DNA of 64,000 nt, taken from the NCBI RefSeq assembly GCF_014638275.1, contig NZ_BMFJ01000006.1:1-64000 (forward strand), written 5' to 3'. Positions 15,769 to 25,206 of the stretch are shown in pieces. Made by a program: the position numbers and the translations under genes. Source of the stretch: Primorskyibacter flagellatus (GTDB lineage: Bacteria > Pseudomonadota > Alphaproteobacteria > Rhodobacterales > Rhodobacteraceae). Position 1 is the stretch's first letter. Every line of letters begins with the position of its first letter. Below the pieces are notes generated by a model. It made no database searches and was not told the origin of the DNA. It saw only the letters and a list, made by a program, of their open reading frames with translations.

Positions 15769-17223
15769 ATGAAAGAAATGAATTATCCGACCATCCAGCA
15801 CCTCATCGGACGGGACTGGATCGCTTCTCCCACGCCGGAGGATCGTGCAGTCATAAACCCTGCAAACGGGCAAACTATCGGACAGATTCCGCAGGCTAGC
15901 GCCGCAGATCTGGACCATGCGGTTCACTCGGCCGAATCAGCTTTTCGCCGATGGAAAAACAGCTCTCCCATGGAACGAAGTGCAATTTTGCGACGGTTTG
16001 CCGACCTGCTGCGCCAAAATGACAGACTGATCGCTGGCTGGATCACTCTCGATGAAGGCAAGCCGCTGGCTGAGGCCTTGGCTGAGGTCCGCGCCTCAGC
16101 TGACCACGTCGACTGGCACGCCGAGGAATGTCGGCGCATTTATGGGCGCATCATTCCATCGCGCAGCCCGGGGGTACAGCAGCTTGTCGTGCGCGAACCG
16201 ATAGGCGTCTGCCTTGCCATCACGCCTTGGAATTTTCCGCTGAGCCAAGCGGTACGCAAGGTCGCGGCGGCGCTTGCGTCAGGTTGCACGATGATCTTGA
16301 AAGCCCCGGCAGAGGCTCCGGCGGGCTGCATGGCAATTGCGCGCTATCTGCTGGATGCAGGCTTGCCCGAAGGCTGTCTGAACCTTGTCTGGGGTAATGC
16401 GGCCTTCATTTCGGAAACTCTTATTGCGCGCCCCGAGGTGCGCAAGATCACCTTCACCGGTTCGGTCGAGGTGGGCAAGCATCTGGCAGAATTGGCTGGC
16501 CGCCACATGAAGCGGGCGACGATGGAACTCGGCGGTCACGCGCCCGTATTGGTGTTCGACGACGCCGATGCCACGGCCGCGGCGCGCGCCTTGGCGGGCA
16601 ACAAGCTGCGCAATGCAGGCCAGGTGTGCATCGCCCCAACCCGGTTTTACGTACAACAAGGCATCTACGACCGATTTCTGTCCGAGCTAGTTTCAGCATT
16701 TGAGAGCGTAAAGGTGGGCGATGGTTTAACCGAGGGCACACAGATGGGGCCATTGTGTCATCGCGGACGCGTGAATGCGATGGAAAAGCTCGTCGAGGAT
16801 GCCCGCGAAAACGGTGCACGGGTGTTGACGGGAGGCAAAAGGGTTGGGAATCATGGTAACTTCTATGCCCCGACAGTCGTCGATACGCCCAACGACGACA
16901 TCGACTTGATGCGCGAAGAACCCTTCGGCCCGATTGCTGTCGTCTCGTCTTTTCGTGAAATAGAGGACGGACTGTCGCGGGCCAACGGGCTACCCTTCGG
17001 GCTGGCGTCCTATGTCTTTACCAATTCGTTGGAGCGTGCAGATAAAGCAGCTGCGGGTTTGCAGGCAGGTATGGTAAGCATCAACCAGTTCGGCCTGGCT
17101 CTGCCCGAGACTCCGTTTGGCGGCGTAAGAGACAGCGGCTATGGGACTGAAGGCGGGACAGAAACCTTCGAAGGCTATCTCAATACCAAATTTATCTCGC
17201 GCAATCGAGCGCCAGTGCTGTGA
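15769..17223 (+). CDS. NAD(P)-dependent aldehyde dehydrogenase
   Basis: A 484-residue aldehyde dehydrogenase of the succinate-semialdehyde dehydrogenase type. The start is set at the ATG at 15769, after GAGCGAGGG; the frame is open further upstream to 15670 but that stretch overlaps the operator. Motifs: PWNFP near residue 150, FTGSVEVGK near residue 230, the general-base ELGGHAP near residue 254 and GQVCIAP with the catalytic Cys near residue 288, then EEPFGP near residue 386. In the proposed route it converts 6-oxohexanoate to adipate (the ChnE step). Succinate semialdehyde is an alternative substrate. The next gene begins at the stop codon, so they form one transcript. Confidence 0.88.
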   Translation: MKEMNYPTIQHLIGRDWIASPTPEDRAVINPANGQTIGQIPQASAADLDHAVHSAESAFRRWKNSSPMERSAILRRFADLLRQNDRLIAGWITLDEGKPLAEALAEVRASADHVDWHAEECRRIYGRIIPSRSPGVQQLVVREPIGVCLAITPWNFPLSQAVRKVAAALASGCTMILKAPAEAPAGCMAIARYLLDAGLPEGCLNLVWGNAAFISETLIARPEVRKITFTGSVEVGKHLAELAGRHMKRATMELGGHAPVLVFDDADATAAARALAGNKLRNAGQVCIAPTRFYVQQGIYDRFLSELVSAFESVKVGDGLTEGTQMGPLCHRGRVNAMEKLVEDARENGARVLTGGKRVGNHGNFYAPTVVDTPNDDIDLMREEPFGPIAVVSSFREIEDGLSRANGLPFGLASYVFTNSLERADKAAAGLQAGMVSINQFGLALPETPFGGVRDSGYGTEGGTETFEGYLNTKFISRNRAPVL

Positions 17224-17231
17224 GGATGCCC

Positions 17232-19271
17232 ATGCCTGTTGAATTAAGCTTCTCAAATGGCGCAGCAATTCTGACCATAGACAATTCGCCGCTTAACCTA
17301 ATCAACGCGGAGGTTCGGGCTGGAATACAACAATGTATCTTCCAAGTCCTCGAAACTGGCGCTACCAGGCTGATTATCACCGGCGCAGGAACGACGTTCG
17401 TCGCGGGCGCGGATGCGAAGGAATTCGGACAGTTGCCTGTTGATCCACAACTAAATGACGTGCTGTTGCAACTTGCGCACCTTCCGATTCCGACTATCGC
17501 AGCCATCAACGGGGCTGCGCTTGGTGGGGGACTAGAGATTGCTCTGGCTTGCTGCTATCGCATCGCCTCAACTTCTACCAAACTGGGCCTGCCAGAGGTA
17601 AACTTGGGGATCGTGCCTGGCGCAGGGGGAACCCAAAGACTGCCGCGACTTATCGGTATTGAAGCTGCGCTTGACATGATCGTCACCGGGAAGGCTGTTT
17701 CCGCCGAGCAGGCACTGAAAATAGGACTGATCCAGCTGCTAGCCGATGACCCGCTTGGCGCGGCCATAGCTCTCGATGACGCTGTTCTAGAGGCGGCACA
17801 GGCACCCGACAATCTTCCTTCACCAATGCCAAACCACTTCGCAGCGGAAGTCGCCCGCGCGCAGGTAGCGCGGCGTATGCCTGGCCAGAATGCCCCGCAT
17901 GTTGCGGTGGACCTGGTCGCGGCCAGCGCGATGACGCCGCTGCACGACGCACTGGCCAGCGAGCGCGCTGCGTTTTTGGACCTTCGTGCCTCGGATCAGG
18001 CGCGGGCCCTTAGGCACGTTTTCTTCACCGAGCGTACCGCAACCAACAAGGGGCGCACCTACCCCCGACCTTCCCGAGATGCTGAAACCGCCATCGTGGT
18101 CGGTGGTGGTAATATGGGAGCAGCTATTGCGTACACGCTAGCGACCGCAGGGATCTCGGTGACTGTCGTCGAACGCAGTGCCTCGTCCGCAGAGTGGGCC
18201 AGAGAAAACCTGCAAAAGCTGATTGATCAGGGTATCAGTCGCGGCATTCTGTCCCCCGATGCGGGAAAGGCGGTTGAGGACCGGCTGGTTACGGTCTCAG
18301 GCTATGACGCTCTGCCACCAACCGATCTAGCAATCGAGGCGGCCTTCGAGGATTTTGCGGTCAAGAGCGCGATCTTGACCGAACTCGAAGGTGCTCTGCC
18401 GCCCGAGACGATTATTGCCACAAACACATCCTATCTCGATGTAAATCGGCTTTCTGATGGGTTGAAGCACCCAGCACGCTTTGTAGGGATTCATTTCTTC
18501 AGTCCTGCGCATATTATGAAGCTTCTGGAAGTCGTCAGGAGCGACCGAACGTCAGACGATACATTAGGTGCAGCATTTGTGCTGGCGCGCAGGCTTGGTA
18601 AAATCCCGGTACTGTCTGGTGTTTGCGATGGCTTCATCGGAAACCGAATTTTGTCTAGCTACCGTCACGCCGCTAATCGCCTTCTGGTGAAGGGGGCTAT
18701 TGTCGACGAGATCGACGCGGCTATGCGCGGATTCGGTATGGCGATGGGTCCATATGCTGCACAGGACATGTCGGGGCTGGACATCGCCTACGCGAATATC
18801 CGTCGCAAGGCCGCTGCAGAAGGGAACTGCTGTGGTCACATGCCCTTGGTCGAGCGGCTGGTCGAAAAGCACAAACGCCTAGGACGCAAATCGGGCGCCG
18901 GATGGTACGACTATGGGCCGGACGGCAAACCCTCACCTTCGGAGCTGGTCGCTAGCGAAATACTCCGTGTCTCAGAAGAAATGAACTTCACTCGCCGGGA
19001 GTTCTCAGCTGACGAAATCGTAGAAAGGCTCTTGCTCGCAATGGTGGCGGAAGCCTGCGATATCCTTGACGAAGGCGTCGCAGAAAAACCGCAAGACATC
19101 GACCTAGTAATGATTCACGGCTACGGATTTCCCCGCTGGCGGGGAGGCCTGATGCACCACGCCAAAAATATCGGCAAGGATCGGTTGGCCGCGCTGTTTA
19201 GCGCGCTTGTCAAAGAGGACCCTTGCGACTGGAGGGTGCCTCGTTATTTAGAAAGGGTTTTCGCGACCTGA
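17232..19271 (+). CDS. Enoyl-CoA hydratase / 3-hydroxyacyl-CoA dehydrogenase fusion, 3' end altered by an IS
   Basis: A FadJ-like bifunctional protein of 679 residues from the ATG at 17232 (TGAGG six bases before it; an ATG at 17226 is the alternative). The N-terminal crotonase domain shows FVAGADAKEFG, NGAALGGGLEIALA and PEVNLGIVPGAGGTQRLPRL, the last two holding the catalytic oxyanion and Glu positions. The central NAD-binding domain begins at VVGGGNMGAAIAYTLA near residue 292. The C-terminal dehydrogenase part has GIHFFSPAHIMKLLEVV and GFIGNRIL. It would carry out hydration and oxidation of the C6 dicarboxyl-CoA. The last two codons and the stop lie in sequence that matches the end of an IS5 transposase read on the other strand, so the original C-terminus has been replaced. 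Confidence 0.88.
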   Translation: MPVELSFSNGAAILTIDNSPLNLINAEVRAGIQQCIFQVLETGATRLIITGAGTTFVAGADAKEFGQLPVDPQLNDVLLQLAHLPIPTIAAINGAALGGGLEIALACCYRIASTSTKLGLPEVNLGIVPGAGGTQRLPRLIGIEAALDMIVTGKAVSAEQALKIGLIQLLADDPLGAAIALDDAVLEAAQAPDNLPSPMPNHFAAEVARAQVARRMPGQNAPHVAVDLVAASAMTPLHDALASERAAFLDLRASDQARALRHVFFTERTATNKGRTYPRPSRDAETAIVVGGGNMGAAIAYTLATAGISVTVVERSASSAEWARENLQKLIDQGISRGILSPDAGKAVEDRLVTVSGYDALPPTDLAIEAAFEDFAVKSAILTELEGALPPETIIATNTSYLDVNRLSDGLKHPARFVGIHFFSPAHIMKLLEVVRSDRTSDDTLGAAFVLARRLGKIPVLSGVCDGFIGNRILSSYRHAANRLLVKGAIVDEIDAAMRGFGMAMGPYAAQDMSGLDIAYANIRRKAAAEGNCCGHMPLVERLVEKHKRLGRKSGAGWYDYGPDGKPSPSELVASEILRVSEEMNFTRREFSADEIVERLLLAMVAEACDILDEGVAEKPQDIDLVMIHGYGFPRWRGGLMHHAKNIGKDRLAALFSALVKEDPCDWRVPRYLERVFAT

Positions 19272-20007
19272 CGGTCAAAGTCCCGCGCCATAAGGCGCTG
19301 CCCCAGCAACTTAACACAGTGCATCTTCGTCTCGACGCGGCTTAGGCGGTGATGGTCTTCCAAGACTTTGCGTTCTTACCTGGTGGGATAACGGCGTGGA
19401 CGCCACGGTCCGCAATCGCGTCCTGGCATTTTCGTGTGTCATACGCACCGTCAGCCGTGACACTGCTGGTCTGCCGGGATCTGTTCAAGAAGGTTGGGTA
19501 ACACTGGAGCGTCACCGATGTGGCTCCCGGTGATCTGAACAGCGCGCACTTCCAACGTTTGCTCGTCGATCCCGAGGTGGATCTTGCGCCAGACCCGTCG
19601 CTTGGGGCCGCCATGCTTGCGGGCATGCCACTCACCTTCAAGCTTGATCCCCGTGCTGTCCACCAACAAGTGCAACGGCCCTTTGGAGCCGCGATACGGG
19701 ATGTTCACGGCCAGGGTCTTCTGGCGCCGGGACAGGGTGCTGAAGTCGAGCACCGTCCAGTCGAGACCGATCAGCCGCAACAGGCTCTCGACGAACCCGG
19801 TCGCCTGTCGCAAGGCCATGCCGAACAGGACCTTCATCGAAAGACAGGTCTGGGTCGCGGCGTCGCTGTAACTCTTCTGCCTGTCGGCACGGCCTCCCAG
19901 CTCATCTCGGGGTCAAACCAGATCGTCAGCGAGCCACGGCGCTTGAGCGCTTCGTTATAAGCGGGCCAGTTCATGGTCTTGTATGTCGGGGTTGTCGGTC
20001 TGCTCAT
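19262..20007 (-). pseudogene. IS5-family transposase remnant
   Basis: Reading the minus strand from an ATG at 20007 gives the IS5 transposase N-terminus (MNWPAYNEALKRRGSLTIW, FDPEMSWEA). The frame shifts near 19890, continues as SYSDAATQTCLSMKVLFGMALRQATGF, VDSTGIKLEGEW and LGIDEQTLEVRAVQ, shifts again near 19460 to SVTADGAYDTRKCQDAIADRG, stops at 19342, and reappears in another frame as VETKMHCVKLLGQRLMARDFDRQVA. A stretch is missing between the last two pieces, and the 3' end is cut at about 19262. At least two frameshifts and a deletion make it inactive. It abuts and partly overlaps the end of the FadJ-like gene. Confidence 0.88.
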
Positions 20008-20331
20008 GCACCTCAGCTACCACGCTGGATTCATAAGATGAGTCCGACACGGGATTTGTGCATGCATGCCCCCATTGGTGCAAGTGATTTTTTGAACGGC
20101 GCGAGCGTGTGATCGGGTGCGGTCATGTATCAGGCCTCTGTGTGCGGCGCTGATGTAACCGCGGGCCGGTATGGCGATGCGCGGACCAGAGGCATATCAA
20201 CAAACCGAGCTCGGTGGCTCCTGCACAAATGCTGCTTTCTCTGACCCGGATCTGATCGATCCTTTGCCCTTACTTTTCAGTGACCTCCTCACACTCCCAA
20301 CTTACCGGGACGTCGTGGCATGCCGTCTTCG
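20008..20331. other. Spacer between two IS remnants
   Basis: About 320 bases without a convincing gene. They hold the outer flank of the IS5 remnant (promoter side) and the downstream flank of the IS110 remnant. I could not identify clear terminal inverted repeats or target duplications. Confidence 0.4.
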
Positions 20332-21359
20332 CTATGCCATCGCCGCCACCGGATTCCGGTAATCCTCTTGTTTCATTATGATGGCCCAGAGGCCACGCGC
20401 CATCTTGTTGGCCAGCGCAATCGCGGCGACCCATGCGCGGCTTGCGGGTTAGTAGGCGTTTCAGCCAGCCATTATTCGGTGTGTCAAACCGCTCGACAGC
20501 CTGGAGGACAGCCATAGCGCCAGAGACCAAGAGTGTCCGGAGTCGCGCTGTCGCATCTTCGAGGTCTTCCCGAGCCGGGCTTTGCCGCCCGTCGAGTGCT
20601 GCTTCGGCACAAGCCCAAGCCAGGCGGCAAAATCGCACCCGCGCCGGAAGGTGGCCAGGTCACGGGCAAATGTCTCGATCGCAAGCGCCGTGACAGGAAC
20701 CACGCCCGGCATGGTTTGTGTTCGGCGCACCAAGTCGGCTTTCTTGGCGGCACATCGCATCTTCGCGTCAAGCTCTGCAACACGCGTATTCAGCCCCTCA
20801 ATCTGCCCCAGATACATCCGGCCGAGGTCACGAACCTCAGCATGCAGCGCGGTGTCATCACCTGCGATTGCGTCCGCGAGTCGCTTGAGATGGGCAGGCC
20901 CGCGGGCCGCGACCAATCCGTGTTCGGCGAGGTGGCCGCGTAAAGCGTTGATCATCTGGGGGCGCTGGCCGACAAACATCTGCCGCGTGCGAAACAGCAT
21001 GGCACGGGCCTGCTGATCTTCCGTCTTCACTGCGAAAAAGCGCATGGTTGGACGCAATGCAGCCTCCAAGATGGCCTCTGCATCGGTCGCATCATTCTTC
21101 TGGCGTTTGACGAACGGCTTCACATAGACCGGCGGTATCAACCGCACGTCGCACCCCAGCTTCTCAAATTCGCGGCCCCAGCCATACGCCGTGGCCACGC
21201 CTCCATGGCGATCATGCATTTGGGTTGCTGTGCCACGAACGCGAGAAACTGGCCTCGTGAAAGCTTTTTGCGAAACGCGACTGACCCATCATTGTACGCA
21301 CCATGCAACTGGATAACGCGCTTTGCCAAGTCGACACCGATAATTTTAATTTCGGACAT
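20332..21359 (-). pseudogene. IS110-family transposase, frameshifted
   Basis: The reading begins at an ATG at 21359 (MSEIKIIGVDLAKRVIQLHG, the DEDD catalytic start of IS110 transposases). The frame breaks near 21200, continues as YGWGREFEKLGCDVRLIPP and KNDATDAEAILEAALRPTMRF up to the transposase_20 region (MPGVVPVTALAIETF, FAAWLGLVPKQHSTGGKARLG), breaks again near 20550 and a third time near 20420, and ends in the correct IS110 tail (ANKMARGLWAI, EDYRNPVAAMA). Each break looks like a single-base indel, so no full transposase can be made. The element lies between the FadJ-like gene and the hydrolase gene. Exact ends are not determinable by eye. Confidence 0.87.
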
Positions 21360-21646
21360 AGATGCTCCTTCCTTCTGTGATGGCTTTTAACGCTCATCAT
21401 AGTGGCACATTGCGATGCCGTCGGGAGGGGGTATCCACGCCATCAACAGAGCCTAGTAACGGGCATATCTGCCTCACGACAGGCTGAGCACGATCATACT
21501 ATTTCCAAAGCAGGATTGTTCAATACATGGCGCATTTTTCGCCCTTACTCTGAGATAATTGGCGTATGCCGTTGACCGTTTGACGTCTTCGAGATTGGCG
21601 ACGTCAGTTGGTGGCTTTGCCAAATGTTATGCTTGGGAGGATAAAC

Positions 21647-22549
21647 ATGGAAATCAGTAGAGAAGCCGATACGCTGCGGGCGCTTTATCAGAATTGGACC
21701 GATCAGATGGTCGAGAACCCAGACCTGACGATCGCGAACCTGCGCAGCATGTTCGATGAATGGGGGCAGCCCGCACTAGAGCCGGAAAACGTTAGCTACA
21801 AAAGCGATCATGTCGGAGGAGTTGAGGCTATCTGGGCCCTACCAGCCGGGGCAGATACCTCGCGTGTAATTGTTTACACTCATGGTGGCGGCTTTGCCGT
21901 CGGCTCAGCCGATAGTCATCGAAAAATGGCAGGGCACCTCGCTAAGGTGCTTGGGGTTACGTCGGTGATCCTGCACTATCGGCGCGCACCCGAGCACCCA
22001 TTTCCGGCGCAGATCGAAGATGCAGTAGCCGCATACAAAGCGCTGCTGGATAAGGGTTTCAAGGCAAGAAATATTCTGACGGCTGGCGACAGTGCTGGCG
22101 GCAATCTTGCCATCGCCAGCGTGCTGAAGTTACGCGAACTTGGGTTGCCACTGCCCGGAGCGGTCATCGCCTATTCGCCCTGGCTCGACATGGCGATGCG
22201 CGGGGAAACACTGGAAACCAACGCGGAAACCGATGCGCTAGTCGGCAAACCGATCCTCGAAGCGATGGCGGGGATGTTCCTCGGTGAAGGCACGGATCCG
22301 CTTAATCCGTTGGCCAACCCGCTGGAGAACGATTTCACCGGTTACCCGCCGCTCTATATCAATGCCGGAGGGGCCGAGACGCTTAAGAGCGATGCCGAAC
22401 GGTTGCACGAAAAGGCCAAGGCACAGGGCGTAAACGTGACCCTGTCTATCGTCGAAGGCATGCAGCATGTCTTTCCCGCGCTTTCGGGACGCGCGCCCGA
22501 GGCAAACGAGGAACTTGGTCGCATCGCCGCATGGTATCGGGCCCTCTGA
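21647..22549 (+). CDS. Alpha/beta-hydrolase of the hormone-sensitive-lipase family (lactonase/esterase)
   Basis: A 300-residue hydrolase. The ATG at 21647 follows GGGAGG; the in-frame upstream start at 21608 has no ribosome site. The HSL signature HGGG lies at residues 79-82, forming the oxyanion hole, and GDSAG with nucleophile Ser149 at 147-151. The acid and His complete the triad near the end (VEGMQHVF). In known cyclohexanone pathways the lactone formed by the monooxygenase is opened by an esterase of this kind (ChnC). The monooxygenase gene follows 115 bases downstream on the same strand, which supports the assignment to epsilon-caprolactone hydrolysis. Confidence 0.85.
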   Translation: MEISREADTLRALYQNWTDQMVENPDLTIANLRSMFDEWGQPALEPENVSYKSDHVGGVEAIWALPAGADTSRVIVYTHGGGFAVGSADSHRKMAGHLAKVLGVTSVILHYRRAPEHPFPAQIEDAVAAYKALLDKGFKARNILTAGDSAGGNLAIASVLKLRELGLPLPGAVIAYSPWLDMAMRGETLETNAETDALVGKPILEAMAGMFLGEGTDPLNPLANPLENDFTGYPPLYINAGGAETLKSDAERLHEKAKAQGVNVTLSIVEGMQHVFPALSGRAPEANEELGRIAAWYRAL

Positions 22550-22664
22550 GACCTGTACTCGCACTGCATTGCGGTGCGGTGCGAGACAAACCCCTACGAA
22601 ACATTCATCTAGCATCTCACCCGCAATCTGCGGGGCGGAGCGGTCTTACTCTGGGAGGAGTGAT

Positions 22665-24302
22665 ATGAACATTCAGACTGAGAATACTAAAACGGTCGGA
22701 GCGGATTTTGACGCAGTCGTCATTGGCGCGGGCTTCGGCGGGCTTTACGCTGTCCACAAACTTCGCAACGAGCAGGGACTGAACGTCCGGGGCTATGACA
22801 GCGCCAGTGACGTTGGCGGCACCTGGTGGTGGAACCGATATCCCGGTGCGCTGTCAGACACGGAAAGCTATGTCTATCGCTATTCTTTTGACAAAGAGTT
22901 GCTTCGAAAAGGCCGCTGGAAAACCCGGTATCTGACCCAGCCCGAGATCCTCGAATACATGAACGAGGTAGCGGATCATCTCGATCTTCGACGCAGCTAC
23001 AAGTTCGACACCAAAGTGGATGGCGCGCACTATAATGAAAAAACCGGTCTCTGGAACGTGATCACTGATAGTGGTGAGACAGTTACCGCAAAATACCTTG
23101 TCACTGGCCTCGGTCTCTTGTCCGCAACGAATGTTCCAAAATTCAAGGGCATCGATGATTTCAAAGGCCGTATCTTACACACAGGTGCCTGGCCCGAGGG
23201 AGTGGACTTGAGCAACAAACGCGTGGGCATTATCGGCACCGGCTCGACGGGTGTTCAGGTTATCACTGCAACGGCACCAATTGCAAAACACCTGACTGTT
23301 TTTCAGCGCTCTGCACAATATGTCGTGCCGATTGGGAACACCCCGCAAGACGATGCTACCATCGCCGAGCAAAAGGCGAACTACGATAATATCTGGAATC
23401 AAGTGAAGAATTCTGTTGTGGCCTTCGGCTTCGAAGAAAGCGCCGAACCCGCCGAAACCGCCTCGCCCGAGGAACGGGAGCGGGTCTTCGAAGCCGCCTG
23501 GCAGCGCGGCGGTGGTTTCTATTTCATGTTTGGCACCTTTTGCGATATTGCGACCAGCCAAGTGGCCAATGATGCGGCCGCTGACTTCATCAAGGGCAAG
23601 ATCAAGCAAATCGTGAAGGACCCCAAGGTCGCAGAGAAACTGACGCCGAAGGACCTTTACGCCAAGCGCCCGCTTTGCGGAAACAACTATTACGAGGTCT
23701 ACAACCGAGACAACGTGACCCTCGCCGACGTGAAGGCCGATCCGATCGCAGAGTTCACTCCGAACGGCATTCGTCTCGAAAGCGGCGAGGAGCATGAGCT
23801 TGACATCGTAATCTTTGCCACTGGTTTCGATGCGGTCGACGGCAATTACGTCAAAATGGACCTCCGCGGACGCGGAGGCGTGACCATGCGCGACACTTGG
23901 AAGGAAGGCCCACTCGGTTACCTCGGCATGATGGAGGTAGACTTCCCTAACTTCTTCATGATCCTTGGCCCTAATGGCCCCTTCACTAACCTGCCCCCCA
24001 GCATTGAGACGCAAGTTGAATGGATCGCTGACACGATTTGCGCAATGGAAGAAGAGGGGGTTCAAAGTGTGGAGCCAACCGTGGAGGCGCGCGACGCTTG
24101 GGTTGGCACCTGCCGTGAAATCGCCGACATGACACTCTTCCCCAAAGCTGAAAGCTGGATCTTCGGCGCAAATATCCCCGGAAAGAAGAATGCGGTGATG
24201 TTCTACATGGCCGGGATTGGCAATTATCGCAATGCCATTAGTGCGGTTAAGGAGGAAGGTTATACATCCCTGATCCGCGACCGCACTGCCGAGAAGGTGT
24301 AA
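22665..24302 (+). CDS. chnB: Cyclohexanone-type Baeyer-Villiger monooxygenase
   Basis: A 545-residue class B flavoprotein monooxygenase, the usual length of cyclohexanone monooxygenase. The ATG at 22665 follows GGGAGGAG; the frame is open further upstream but that part overlaps the hydrolase gene. The FAD site GAGFGG is at 21-26, the Baeyer-Villiger fingerprint FKGRILHTGAWP at 166-177 and the NADPH site GTGSTG at 191-196. From memory it resembles Acinetobacter cyclohexanone monooxygenase closely along its whole length (for example FDAVDGNYV, LGPNGPFTNLPPSIE and SWIFGANIPGKKN). It inserts oxygen into a cyclic ketone to give a lactone. Cyclohexanone is the most likely substrate; cyclopentanone or another cyclic ketone is possible. 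Confidence 0.93.
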   Translation: MNIQTENTKTVGADFDAVVIGAGFGGLYAVHKLRNEQGLNVRGYDSASDVGGTWWWNRYPGALSDTESYVYRYSFDKELLRKGRWKTRYLTQPEILEYMNEVADHLDLRRSYKFDTKVDGAHYNEKTGLWNVITDSGETVTAKYLVTGLGLLSATNVPKFKGIDDFKGRILHTGAWPEGVDLSNKRVGIIGTGSTGVQVITATAPIAKHLTVFQRSAQYVVPIGNTPQDDATIAEQKANYDNIWNQVKNSVVAFGFEESAEPAETASPEERERVFEAAWQRGGGFYFMFGTFCDIATSQVANDAAADFIKGKIKQIVKDPKVAEKLTPKDLYAKRPLCGNNYYEVYNRDNVTLADVKADPIAEFTPNGIRLESGEEHELDIVIFATGFDAVDGNYVKMDLRGRGGVTMRDTWKEGPLGYLGMMEVDFPNFFMILGPNGPFTNLPPSIETQVEWIADTICAMEEEGVQSVEPTVEARDAWVGTCREIADMTLFPKAESWIFGANIPGKKNAVMFYMAGIGNYRNAISAVKEEGYTSLIRDRTAEKV

Positions 24303-24306
24303 AGAA

Positions 24307-24337
24307 TTCCGTCGGGCATTAAGAAAACCCGGCGGAA
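24307..24337 (+). other. Intergenic hairpin after the monooxygenase gene
   Basis: Arms TTCCGTCGGG and CCCGGCGGAA (one U-G pair in RNA) around 11 bases lie between the monooxygenase and SDR genes. No U-tract follows, so it is more likely an mRNA stability element than a terminator. Confidence 0.4.
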
Positions 24338-24374
24338 ACAATTAAATTTGTTCATGAACACTCAGGAGAGAACT

Positions 24375-25130
24375 ATGGGACGGGTATCCGGAAAAGTCGC
24401 ACTGGTAACAGGTGGCGCCATGGGCATGGGAAAAGCCCATTGTGAAACGCTGGCACGTGAAGGCGCGCATGTATTTGTAACCGACCGTGATACGGAAGCG
24501 GGTGAAAGCGTAGTAAAAGGTATCATTGGAGCCGGAGGGAAGGCGGAATTCATTCAGCATGACGTGACGCTTGAAGAAGATTGGAAGAATGTCATCTCCA
24601 CGGTGCAATCAAGTGCTGGTCGACTTGATGTGCTAGTGAACAACGCTGGCATTCTCATTCTGAAGCCGCTCCACGAAACCTCGCCTGACGAATTTGACAT
24701 GACGATCAACGTCAATGTACGCGGTGTTTATCTCGGTATCCGAGCCGCGGTTCCATTGATGAAAGAGACCGAAAAAGCATCAATTATCAATATTTCTTCA
24801 ATCTATGGGATTGTTGGTGCCGCTTCGGCGGGAGCCTACATTGGATCCAAAGGCGCCGTACGGATGTTGACCAAATCCTGCGCAGTCGACCTGGCCGAAA
24901 GTGGCATACGTGTCAATTCGATCCATCCCGGTGTCATCGATACTCCCATGACAAAAGATCTGCTACACGCCGACGAAGAGACCCGGCAGGCAATTCTGGG
25001 GGCCACGCTGCTCAAGCGGCCAAGCAAACCTGAAGAGGTTTCGAATGCGGTCCTGTTCCTCGCATCGGATGAGTCATCGTTCGTTCACGGAGCAGAGATT
25101 GTAGTAGATGGCGGTTATACTGCGAATTGA
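24375..25130 (+). CDS. Short-chain dehydrogenase/reductase
   Basis: A 251-residue classical SDR. CAGGAGAG precedes the ATG at 24375. The cofactor motif TGGAMGMG is at residues 12-19, NNAG at 89-92, and the catalytic Ser142, Tyr155 and Lys159 are all present. Asp37 after the second strand suggests a preference for NAD. In known gene clusters the cyclohexanol dehydrogenase (ChnA) is an SDR placed next to the monooxygenase, so oxidation of cyclohexanol to cyclohexanone is the likely reaction. Other secondary alcohols are possible. Confidence 0.87.
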   Translation: MGRVSGKVALVTGGAMGMGKAHCETLAREGAHVFVTDRDTEAGESVVKGIIGAGGKAEFIQHDVTLEEDWKNVISTVQSSAGRLDVLVNNAGILILKPLHETSPDEFDMTINVNVRGVYLGIRAAVPLMKETEKASIINISSIYGIVGAASAGAYIGSKGAVRMLTKSCAVDLAESGIRVNSIHPGVIDTPMTKDLLHADEETRQAILGATLLKRPSKPEEVSNAVLFLASDESSFVHGAEIVVDGGYTAN

Positions 25131-25146
25131 CAGAGACACATCCCAA

Positions 25147-25173
25147 GTAACGGCCTGGAACCCGGGCCGTTAC
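25147..25173 (+). terminator. Hairpin between the SDR gene and etfB
   Basis: A perfect 9-bp inverted repeat, GTAACGGCC and GGCCGTTAC with a 9-base loop, lies 16 bases after the SDR stop codon. The lack of a U-tract makes it a weak terminator candidate. It marks the end of the three-gene hydrolase-monooxygenase-SDR unit. Confidence 0.45.
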
Positions 25174-25206
25174 TGCCATTGCAAATTTCCAAGACGATAA
25201 ACGCCA

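Noticed and set aside
20332..21359. Programmed frameshifting in the IS110 transposase.
   Set aside because: IS110 transposases are normally made from a single frame; three separate breaks are best read as decay.
23175..24341. A 388-codon minus-strand frame opposite the monooxygenase gene.
   Set aside because: The plus strand has the complete Baeyer-Villiger enzyme with good start; no domain is visible on the minus strand.
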